Shown here piece after piece: positions 6,037 to 12,063 of a stretch of DNA of 12,373 bases. The translations under genes were made by a program, and so were the position numbers. A model generated the notes under the pieces. That model searched no databases. It had not been told where the DNA came from and saw only the letters and a list, made by a program, of their open reading frames with translations. Source of the stretch: Actinomycetota bacterium (GTDB lineage: Bacteria > Actinomycetota > Acidimicrobiia > Acidimicrobiales > Ilumatobacteraceae); contig VGBY01000016.1 in assembly GCA_016870295.1 (NCBI GenBank), forward strand, positions 1-12,373, in the 5' to 3' direction. Position 1 is the stretch's first letter, and each line of letters begins with the position of its first letter.

Positions 6037-8039
6037 GTCCTGGAGCGTAGTGCCGGGTGCTCTTTTGCCTTCCTTTGCTTGATTTGCCGTCGTGTGTGGA
6101 TTCCCCACCAAGCGGCGAGCAGCACGAGGAACACCGCGCTGACGCCGCGACCCAAACCCGCAATTGCATTGACCCGCACCCGCACTTCAGCCACGTCGAG
6201 CACGGCGCCGCTCGGGCTCATCAACATGAGTTCGACCGGAATCAAGCCGTTTGAGCGTGCCGTCGCATTGAAGACGACTTCTCGTTGCCCGTTGGCAGGG
6301 ATAACGATGTCAATCGACGACGGTGTGAAGGTCATCTTGCCAGCCGGACTTGCTGCTTGCAGTCGCATCGACAACGCGAAGTTTGAGGAATTGTCGAGGC
6401 TAAGTCGTAGTTGGCTCTCGCGACTACCAAAGGTGAATGACGATGATGGCAATGCCACTGCGTTGCGCACAGAATCCACCTGTGTGAGCACTGCTTGCAG
6501 GTAATCGTTGCGTCGCTCTTCGGTGAGCGACGTGTCGTTGGCGACATCGATGACTTCTGTCCAGTTGTCGGTGACACCAGCGTTCGTGGCCAGCACCTCC
6601 CGCACGGACTCCACCGCGGCAAGTGCCGCATTGGTGCGCGTCTGTATGGCGAGTGCATCCACGGAGGTGATCGCCGGCGGCTGGATGCGCGCCAAACCTT
6701 CGAGACTTGGGGTCAGATCGCGCGAACTACGAAGAGACAGTTGTGGGGCAGCACGCAAGAGCTTGAGCAATGTGGTGGTGATGAGCGGTTCCTCGGGTAC
6801 ACCAGCGGCGCTGGCGAGCACAACCTGACGGTTCGCGAGCGCCGCGGGACCAATGGCCGAGTTGGCGATGGCGGCTCGCTGAGCGAGCAGTTCTGCGGCA
6901 ATCGCCACCGCTGATTCGTGGGCGGTGCCCGTTGGTTGGTCGAGCAGACGCGCATAACGCGTGTCGGCGAGTGACAGAACGACGCCATTGGTCGACGAAC
7001 GCATTGCATACGGCCGCGCAGTGTCGGTACCCGTGCCGTACGCGCGAACGGCATCACCAACAGCGACCACATTCGTAACGCCGTAACCACGCAGGAGGTC
7101 GACAGCGGCAGCATCGAGCGCCTCATTCGTGAGCCATGTCGTGCGAGTCGAGAGAGTTGGTCCGTTCACCGCATCGAGGACGGTTTCACCTCGCAGGAGT
7201 TGTGCTTCAAAGGCCGCCTTCAGCTCGGCTGCCGCGTAGGCCGCGACACTCGTTGGTCGAAAGGTGCCAACCAGCACATCATTCTCGGGGAGTTTGCCAA
7301 CGAGATCAGCGAGCAACTGCGGATCATCCGGTGATGATGATCGTGTGAGTGCATCAATCAACTCTGGTCGAATGCGAATACTCACCTGCACTGCAGGCGG
7401 TTTGCGATAGATGAGGTCCCGCAAGTCGAGCAAGCGTTCCCGTTCGGCGTCTCCCAGGCGAATCGTGCCGTCGGGCTGCATCGACGGCGCACCGTCAATG
7501 TCGACGACGAAGTACACGGGTAATGGCGCGTAGGTGCGATTCGATATCACGTTGAGAAACGTCGTCAACTGGGCGATGCGCCCGCTCGGCGCGGTCACCG
7601 TCACGCGCAGCACCCGCAGCCCTTCCCGAGTGAGGCGTAGAGCATTGGGACGCGCGGCTGCTGATGTTGGCAGGTTGAGTTGGAACACCTCGGCACCGTT
7701 GAGCGTCGTTGCGCGAAAGAGCGGCCCGACGAGTGAGGTTTGCGACTCGGATTCGAACGCCCCACCGGCGACGATTGCGGTGACACTCTCGCGCGTGACG
7801 AGCGGAGCACTGACGTCGGCGGTGGCGGTTGCGGCGGGGTCGGTGAGCAGTGTTGTGATGTCGTCGTCGTTCGGCGTAGCGATCGTGATGATGACACGTT
7901 CGCCGATGCGCGTGGTGAAACTGCCGGTCACGATCTCGAGCCGGTAATCCACTGCGCGAACCGGGGATGAGGGGAGAGCGACGACTGACAGCGCAACAAC
8001 GAGCAGCGATACGACTCGTGCGGGGATCCGGCGAATCAT
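6033..8039 (-). CDS. large exported, C-terminally anchored protein, DUF6049-like (Rv3909 position)
   Basis: This 668-aa protein has a signal peptide (charged start MIRRIPAR, hydrophobic core about 9-23, probable cleavage after VRA at 29). A long extracellular region follows, then a transmembrane helix at about 628-647 and a basic cytosolic tail (RRQIKQRKAK). The first 180 residues look beta-rich. About 190-520 is alpha/beta, with segments such as PLPVYFVVDIDGAP and LLRGYGVTNVVAVGD. About 545-625 looks like an immunoglobulin-like beta domain before the membrane. This layout and its place downstream of a gene divergent from pcnA match the actinobacterial DUF6049 exported proteins (for example Rv3909 next to murJ). 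Assignment rests on layout and synteny rather than a recognised motif. It is joined by ATGA overlaps to both neighbours. An envelope-assembly role is inferred. Confidence 0.72.
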   Translation of the reverse strand: MIRRIPARVVSLLVVALSVVALPSSPVRAVDYRLEIVTGSFTTRIGERVIITIATPNDDDITTLLTDPAATATADVSAPLVTRESVTAIVAGGAFESESQTSLVGPLFRATTLNGAEVFQLNLPTSAAARPNALRLTREGLRVLRVTVTAPSGRIAQLTTFLNVISNRTYAPLPVYFVVDIDGAPSMQPDGTIRLGDAERERLLDLRDLIYRKPPAVQVSIRIRPELIDALTRSSSPDDPQLLADLVGKLPENDVLVGTFRPTSVAAYAAAELKAAFEAQLLRGETVLDAVNGPTLSTRTTWLTNEALDAAAVDLLRGYGVTNVVAVGDAVRAYGTGTDTARPYAMRSSTNGVVLSLADTRYARLLDQPTGTAHESAVAIAAELLAQRAAIANSAIGPAALANRQVVLASAAGVPEEPLITTTLLKLLRAAPQLSLRSSRDLTPSLEGLARIQPPAITSVDALAIQTRTNAALAAVESVREVLATNAGVTDNWTEVIDVANDTSLTEERRNDYLQAVLTQVDSVRNAVALPSSSFTFGSRESQLRLSLDNSSNFALSMRLQAASPAGKMTFTPSSIDIVIPANGQREVVFNATARSNGLIPVELMLMSPSGAVLDVAEVRVRVNAIAGLGRGVSAVFLVLLAAWWGIHTRRQIKQRKAKEHPALRSRT
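8036..8039 (-). other. ATGA stop-start overlap, GNAT gene to DUF6049-like gene
   Basis: On the minus strand the ATG of the exported protein at 8039 overlaps the TGA of the GNAT gene. This is the second such junction in the same run and points to a GNAT, exported protein, DegV translational unit. Confidence 0.85.
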
Positions 8040-8752
8040 GCGGGAGAACGCAGCTCACGCTCGAGCACGGTCAGTTGTTCGTGAACGGTGACGAAACCGA
8101 TCGTGCGGTACAACTCCAGTGCTGCCTCATTGTGCGGCTCGGTGTTCACATACAACTCGGTGGCGCCACGGGCATACGCCCAAGCGAGTGATTCCCACAC
8201 GAGTGCGCTGCCGAGACCACGTCGGCGCAGCGTGGGGTGTACGGCCAGTCGCTGCAGATACGCGGTGTGCGCGGTGCGGCCGACGAGTGCGTAGCTGCCA
8301 AGCAATGAGGGCTCTGTTGCCGTGTTGTGTGTCAACACCGCGTGGTCACTGGTGGCCGCGCACGCTCGGGCGAACGCGTCGCGGTGCAGTGTCCATGGTG
8401 CCGGGAAGGCGATCTCGTCCAACCGCAGGACAGAAGAGAGGAGTGCCGCTTGGCGGCGGCCGCGCAGCGTGCGCCACGACGATCGAACGATCCGTTCGGC
8501 TGCGAGACGTGGTGCATGCGCCGCCGCCGTCTCGGGAACACTGACAATCGTGTTGCGCCGCAACATCACCAGTGACTGCACGACACTGAAGCCACGCTCA
8601 CGAAACCACAGTGCATCACGCTCGTTGAGCGCCGGCGTTCGTTGCATTGTGCCACCGAACGTGCTGCACATCGCAGTGATTCGTCGCTCGTCGCTGCGGG
8701 CTTGCCCGTCGTTGCGCCGTTGCGCACGCCGCCCGAACACGACCGCCGACAC
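8036..8752 (-). CDS. GNAT family N-acetyltransferase
   Basis: Acetyl-CoA-dependent acetyltransferase of 238 aa. The C-terminal half (about 105-238) is a GNAT domain. A DEIAFPAPW segment at 112-120 recalls the start of RimI-type enzymes. Motif A is LQRLAVHPTLRRRGLGSAL at 166-184 with RxxGxG at 176-181. YVNTEPHNEAALELYRTIGF at 201-220 is the closing motif. The N-terminal region is basic and poorly conserved but contains ALWFRERGFSVVQSLVMLRR at 47-66. That looks like the last strand-helix piece of another GNAT lobe, as in two-lobed enzymes such as MshD. The substrate is unknown. GTG 8752 is favoured by a -10 box 6 nt upstream; internal ATGs at 8671 and 8647 are alternatives that would still leave the GNAT domain whole. 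It overlaps the next gene by ATGA at 8036-8039. Confidence 0.85.
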   Translation of the reverse strand: MSAVVFGRRAQRRNDGQARSDERRITAMCSTFGGTMQRTPALNERDALWFRERGFSVVQSLVMLRRNTIVSVPETAAAHAPRLAAERIVRSSWRTLRGRRQAALLSSVLRLDEIAFPAPWTLHRDAFARACAATSDHAVLTHNTATEPSLLGSYALVGRTAHTAYLQRLAVHPTLRRRGLGSALVWESLAWAYARGATELYVNTEPHNEAALELYRTIGFVTVHEQLTVLERELRSPA

Positions 8753-8758
8753 ACTCGA

Positions 8759-8764
8759 ACGCTA
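8759..8764 (-). promoter_or_regulatory. candidate -10 box of a leaderless GNAT-gene promoter
   Basis: TAGCGT on the minus strand ends 6 nt before the GTG at 8752. It lies 17 bp from the plus-strand -10 box of the divergent CCA gene, so two RNA polymerases could not occupy both promoters at once. Confidence 0.5.
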
Positions 8765-8781
8765 GTGGCGAGTGCGTTGCG

Positions 8782-8787
8782 TAGCCT
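8782..8787 (+). promoter_or_regulatory. candidate -10 box of a leaderless CCA-gene promoter
   Basis: TAGCCT is followed by 7 nt and then the GTG at 8795, placing the expected transcription start on the first codon. The hexamer is identical to that at 3448-3453. No matching -35 is seen, and the upstream space is shared with the opposite promoter. Confidence 0.55.
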
Positions 8788-8794
8788 GTAGTTC

Positions 8795-10198
8795 GTGCAG
8801 CCGGCGCGCTTCGATGCGGTGGTCGCCGAACTCGCGCCGCTGACCGCCGCATTCAAGCAACGCGGACGACGTCTCTACATCGTCGGCGGAACGGTTCGCG
8901 ATCTCATACTCGGTCGCGATGTCGCTGCGCTCGATTTCGACTTCACCACTGATGCGCGCCCCGACGAAGTGAAGTCGCTGCTCGAGGGGCTCGTCGACGC
9001 ACTCTGGACACAGGGCGAGCGGTTCGGAACGATCGCCGCCAAACGCGGTGCGCGCACGCTGGAAATCACGACGCATCGCGCCGAGGCGTACTCACCTGAT
9101 TCGCGCAAACCGGAGGTGAAGTTCTCCGATTCGGTGGAGACCGATCTCTCGCGACGCGACTTCACCATCAATGCGATGGCGCTTGAACTCACGGCGGCCT
9201 CGCCGCAGCTCGTCGATCCGTACGGTGGCCTCGACGATTTGATGGCCAAGCGGTTGCGCACGCCGTTGTCGCCACAAGAGAGCTTCAATGACGACCCGTT
9301 GCGCATGTTGCGCGCGGCACGGTTCGTGGCAACACTCACGGTTGCACCAGATGACGCGCTCGTGGCGGCGGTGAAGTCGATGAACGAGCGACTGGCGATC
9401 GTGTCGGCGGAGCGCGTGCGCAACGAGTTCGACCGCATGATGGTGACCGACTCACCGACACTCGGCCTGCGCTTTGCGGTGGAGACCGGACTCGCCAACC
9501 GGTTCCTCCCTGAGTTGCCCGCCTTGTCGCTGGAGCAAGACCCGATCCACCGCCACAAGGACGTGCTCACCCACACGCTGGCCGTCGTCGAAAACGTTCG
9601 CCCCGACATGGCCGGCGACTTCCGCATCGTGCGTTTGGCGGCCCTCTTCCACGACATCGGCAAGCCGCGCACGCGCAAGGTGCTGCCGGGTCGCGGCATG
9701 ACCTTCTACCACCACGAGGTGGTTGGGGCAAAGATGACTCGCGGTCGTATGCGCGAACTGCGGTATGCGAGCGAAGACATCCGCAAGGTGTCGGAACTCG
9801 TGTTCTTGAGCGGTCGTTTCCACACGTATCAAATGGGGTGGACCGATTCCGCAGTGCGTCGTTACGTGCGCGATGCCGGCGACGTGCTGAGCGAGTTGAA
9901 CACGCTCGTGCGCTGCGACTGCACGACCCGTAGTGAACGCAAGGTCGACGCCCTGAACCAGCGCATGGACGAACTGCAGGCACGCATCGAAGAACTCGCC
10001 ACGAAAGAAGAACTCGCCGCGCTACGCCCGGAGATGGATGGCATCGCCGTGATGCAGCATCTCGGCATCGAACCAGGTCGTGCCGTCGGCGAAGCAATGG
10101 AGTTCTTGATGGAGATCCGTCTCGACGAAGGAATCATCGGTGACGTCGAGATTCGCAAACGACTCGATGAATGGTGGGCTTCCCGCACGACGAAGTGA
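8795..10198 (+). CDS. CCA tRNA nucleotidyltransferase
   Basis: This enzyme adds or repairs the 3' CCA end of tRNAs using CTP and ATP. The 467-aa protein is a class II enzyme of the pcnA/cca type with an HD domain. The nucleotidyltransferase head has GGTVRD at 31-36, the metal-binding acidic pair D47 and D49 in ALDFDF, and RRDFTINAMA at 120-129. The RNA- and nucleotide-binding part includes DDPLRMLRAARF at 166-177 and ERVRNEFDRMM at 206-216. The HD phosphohydrolase-like domain has HRHKDVLTHTLAVVENV at 252-268 and LFHDIGKPRT at 284-293. A charged helical tail with ELQARIEELATKEELAALRPE is typical of actinobacterial members. The GTG start is supported by a -10 box 7 nt upstream. M. tuberculosis pcnA (Rv3907c) has the same divergent neighbourhood. 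Confidence 0.95.
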   Translation: MQPARFDAVVAELAPLTAAFKQRGRRLYIVGGTVRDLILGRDVAALDFDFTTDARPDEVKSLLEGLVDALWTQGERFGTIAAKRGARTLEITTHRAEAYSPDSRKPEVKFSDSVETDLSRRDFTINAMALELTAASPQLVDPYGGLDDLMAKRLRTPLSPQESFNDDPLRMLRAARFVATLTVAPDDALVAAVKSMNERLAIVSAERVRNEFDRMMVTDSPTLGLRFAVETGLANRFLPELPALSLEQDPIHRHKDVLTHTLAVVENVRPDMAGDFRIVRLAALFHDIGKPRTRKVLPGRGMTFYHHEVVGAKMTRGRMRELRYASEDIRKVSELVFLSGRFHTYQMGWTDSAVRRYVRDAGDVLSELNTLVRCDCTTRSERKVDALNQRMDELQARIEELATKEELAALRPEMDGIAVMQHLGIEPGRAVGEAMEFLMEIRLDEGIIGDVEIRKRLDEWWASRTTK

Positions 10199-10203
10199 CC
10201 CAC

Positions 10204-10209
10204 TACGGT
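10204..10209 (+). promoter_or_regulatory. candidate -10 box of a leaderless promoter for the DUF5318 gene
   Basis: TACGGT is followed by 7 nt and then ATG 10217. It lies only 6 nt after the CCA-gene stop, so the gene may have its own start even though it is closely packed. The hexamer is identical to that before parA. Its position argues against the GTG at 10208, which it overlaps. Confidence 0.5.
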
Positions 10210-10216
10210 GTGGGCG

Positions 10217-10666
10217 ATGAAGAAGCCACGTCGTGCTGAGCGCGATGCAACGATCGACTTTCGCATGATGCGTCGCGCGATGATCGACAGTGTTCGCGCT
10301 GGCGATGTCTCGGTGCGCGACGCCTGCGACGCCCATCGCGACTTGGTGCGAGCCGGACGTCATTACGGGATGCCGCGCAACACGCCATGCCCGATGTGTG
10401 CGACAGCGTCGCTGCGCAACGTGACGTATCTCTTCGGGCCCCGCTTGCCGAAGTCGGGGCGCTGCATCACCTCACGGGACGAGTTGCGCGCAGTCGACCG
10501 TCGCCCTGAAATCTTCACGGCTTACACGGTTGAGGTGTGTGTGGCCTGCGAGTGGCATCACCTGCTGACGGCCACCCCGCGCGGCGGTGCCCGACCCCGC
10601 AAGCGTCGTAGCGCTGGCACGGGTGCGCGCGAATCCACAGCGCAACAGGTGCGTCGCCGCGCCTGA
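10217..10666 (+). CDS. DUF5318 family protein, putative zinc ribbon
   Basis: Protein of 149 aa from ATG 10217. The N-terminal part is basic and helical. A likely metal site is made of two CxxC pairs: CPMC at 58-61 and CVAC at 108-111. Between them is a short beta-rich segment containing NVTYLFGPRLPKSGR, and after the second pair comes EWHHLLT. The tail (about 122-149) is basic and low in complexity. The cysteine spacing, the VTYLFG and TVEVC..CEWHHL segments, and the position just upstream of rpsF match actinobacterial DUF5318 proteins (Rv0049 in M. tuberculosis), whose function I do not know. GTG 10208 would add three residues but overlaps the predicted -10 box. The gap to the CCA gene is 18 nt, so co-transcription is also possible. 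Confidence 0.8.
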   Translation: MKKPRRAERDATIDFRMMRRAMIDSVRAGDVSVRDACDAHRDLVRAGRHYGMPRNTPCPMCATASLRNVTYLFGPRLPKSGRCITSRDELRAVDRRPEIFTAYTVEVCVACEWHHLLTATPRGGARPRKRRSAGTGARESTAQQVRRRA

Positions 10667-10699
10667 GGGTTCGTGCACACACCTCTGTGTGGCACCTCG

Positions 10700-10728
10700 T
10701 TGGCACACTCGTCGGGTGACGGTACGCT
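10700..10728 (+). promoter_or_regulatory. promoter of the rpsF operon (TTGGCA-N17-TACGCT)
   Basis: A -35 hexamer TTGGCA at 10700-10705 and a -10 TACGCT at 10723-10728 are separated by exactly 17 bp. This is the best two-element promoter in the window and is placed after the DUF5318 stop. The expected start near 10735 gives a leader of about 63 nt before rpsF, unlike the leaderless pattern at other genes. Confidence 0.7.
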
Positions 10729-10747
10729 CAAAAGCCCTATCCACCCT

Positions 10748-10778
10748 GCCCCGCACGGGGCCTCGACCCAATGGGTCG
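10748..10778 (+). promoter_or_regulatory. two tandem hairpins in the rpsF leader
   Basis: GCCCC at 10748-10752 pairs with GGGGC at 10757-10761 (loop GCAC). CGACCC at 10764-10769 pairs with GGGTCG at 10773-10778 (loop AAT). They lie between the promoter and the Shine-Dalgarno AAGGGAG at 10785-10791. rpsF leaders in many bacteria carry an RNA structure bound by the S6:S18 complex for feedback control. These hairpins are candidates for that role, but I cannot show the specific motif from reading alone. Confidence 0.45.
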
Positions 10779-10797
10779 TGTCCGAAGGGAGTCAATA

Positions 10798-11133
10798 ATG
10801 CGGCCATATGAGTTGATGATCATCGTCAGCGGTGCACTCGATGAGAACACCGCCCACGGTTGGATCAAGCAGGTCACCAAATCGGTGACGAGCGTCGGCG
10901 GTTCCGTCCACGGAACGCCCGATTGGTGGGGCAGGCGCCGCCTGGCCTACCCGATCAAGAAGCAGAACGACGGCTACTACGCCGTGTTCAACATCGTCGC
11001 GGAAGGTGGTGCACTCGCCGAAGTCGAGCGCGCACTACGACTCTCCGACGACGTGTTGCGACACAAGTTGCTGCGTCTTCCCGATCACGAAGCAGCGCGT
11101 CGCGGATTGTTGCCCGCCGGCGCTGCCAAGTAA
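10798..11133 (+). CDS. rpsF: 30S ribosomal protein S6
   Basis: S6 binds 16S rRNA of the platform together with S18. It is 111 aa from ATG 10798 and begins with the canonical MRPYELMIIVSG. The RNA- and S18-facing strand GRRRLAYPIKKQNDGYYAVFNI is at about 45-66 and the closing DDVLRHKLLRLP at 84-95. The frame is open to GTG 10771, but AAGGGAG ends 6 nt before ATG 10798 and the family start is clear. It opens the rpsF-ssb-rpsR-rplI operon, with ssb 30 nt downstream. Confidence 0.98.
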   Translation: MRPYELMIIVSGALDENTAHGWIKQVTKSVTSVGGSVHGTPDWWGRRRLAYPIKKQNDGYYAVFNIVAEGGALAEVERALRLSDDVLRHKLLRLPDHEAARRGLLPAGAAK

Positions 11134-11163
11134 CCCAACGCAACGCTCACAGAAAGAACCACC

Positions 11164-11601
11164 ATGGCAGACAACACCATCACCCTCGTCGGAAACCTGA
11201 CGCGCGACCCCGAGTTGCGCTTCACCGCCAACGGCCGCGCCGTCGCATCGTTCGGCATCGCCGTCGGTCGTCGCTACCAAGTCAACGGCGAATGGCAGGA
11301 GCAGACCTCCTACTTCAACGTCACCGCCTGGGGCGACCTCGGCGAGAACGCCGCCGCCTCACTGTCGAAGGGTGCCCGCATCGTCGTCACCGGTCGACTC
11401 GAACAGCGCGAGTACACCACCCGTGAGGGCGACAAGCGCACCGCAATCGACGTGATCGCCGACGAACTTGGACCCAGCCTGCGTTGGGCGACCGCGCAAG
11501 TCGAGCGCACCCCCCGTAAAGAGGGTGGCGCGAAGAAGTCCGGCGGCAGCACCAGCCCGGCGGGCGAAGCAAGCCCGTTTGAGGGCGAAGAGCCGTTCTG
11601 A
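11164..11601 (+). CDS. ssb: single-stranded DNA-binding protein
   Basis: SSB coats single-stranded DNA during replication and repair and recruits partners through its tail. It is 145 aa. The OB fold spans about 1-112: NTITLVGNLTRDPELRFTANG at 4-24, then SYFNVTAWGDLGENAA at 49-64 and GARIVVTGRLEQREY at 70-84. A short linker of about 26 residues is rich in Lys, Gly and Ser and ends in the acidic-aromatic tip EGEEPF, the actinobacterial version of the partner-binding tail. The linker is short compared with most actinobacterial SSBs. The Shine-Dalgarno is weak (AGAAAGAA at 11151-11158). It lies between rpsF and rpsR, the usual order. Confidence 0.97.
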   Translation: MADNTITLVGNLTRDPELRFTANGRAVASFGIAVGRRYQVNGEWQEQTSYFNVTAWGDLGENAAASLSKGARIVVTGRLEQREYTTREGDKRTAIDVIADELGPSLRWATAQVERTPRKEGGAKKSGGSTSPAGEASPFEGEEPF

Positions 11602-11642
11602 AAAAACTGAGATAACCGAGAGCCAACCAAGGAGCCGAGAAC

Positions 11643-12059
11643 ATGACCAGCAAAAAGAACAAACTTCGCGCCGCAAAGTTGTTGCAGCGCCGCTACAAGA
11701 AAAAGCCCAACCCGCTCAACCCGGAAGGCATCGTCTACATCGACTACAAAGATGTCAACCTGCTGCAACGCTTCATGAGCGACCGCTCGAAGATGAAGGC
11801 CCGTCGCATGACCGGTGCCGACGTGCAACAGCAGCGTGAGATCGCCACCGCCGTGAAGAACGCCCGCGAGATGGCGCTCCTGCCCTACACCAAGCGCGTC
11901 GCTGGTCTGCGTGGCCCACGCAACCGTGACGACGACCGTGAAGAGCGGGGCGGCGTCAGCCGTGATGTGGTCGAGCGTTACGAGAACATCCCTGACGCGC
12001 CGACTGCCGTGGCCGACGCAGCACCAGAGGCGACGACCTCCGCATCAACAGAGGCCTGA
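11643..12059 (+). CDS. rpsR: 30S ribosomal protein S18, cysteine-free form with C-terminal extension
   Basis: S18 pairs with S6 on the 30S platform. The core is plain: YIDYKDVNLLQRFMSDRSK at 32-50, ARRMTG at 53-58, and QREIATAVKNAREMALLPYT at 64-83. The protein is 138 aa, against roughly 75-90 for most S18. The extra part is an acidic, Ala/Thr-rich tail of about 50 residues (DDDREERGG, then ENIPDAPTAVADAAPEATT). There is no cysteine at all, so this is a zinc-independent (C-minus) S18; the usual CxFC segment is replaced by PNPLNPEG. AAGGAG at 11629-11634 lies 8 nt upstream of ATG 11643. rplI begins 4 nt after its stop. Confidence 0.96.
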   Translation: MTSKKNKLRAAKLLQRRYKKKPNPLNPEGIVYIDYKDVNLLQRFMSDRSKMKARRMTGADVQQQREIATAVKNAREMALLPYTKRVAGLRGPRNRDDDREERGGVSRDVVERYENIPDAPTAVADAAPEATTSASTEA

Positions 12060-12063
12060 CGTC

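Noticed and set aside
5593..6504. 303-codon plus-strand frame antisense to degV and the DUF6049-like gene
   Set aside because: No start signal or domain, and it covers the junction of two genes joined by a real ATGA overlap on the other strand.
10587..10811. Small plus-strand frame between DUF5318 and rpsF
   Set aside because: It spans the end of DUF5318, the rpsF promoter and the leader hairpins, with no ribosome binding site and no family-like sequence.
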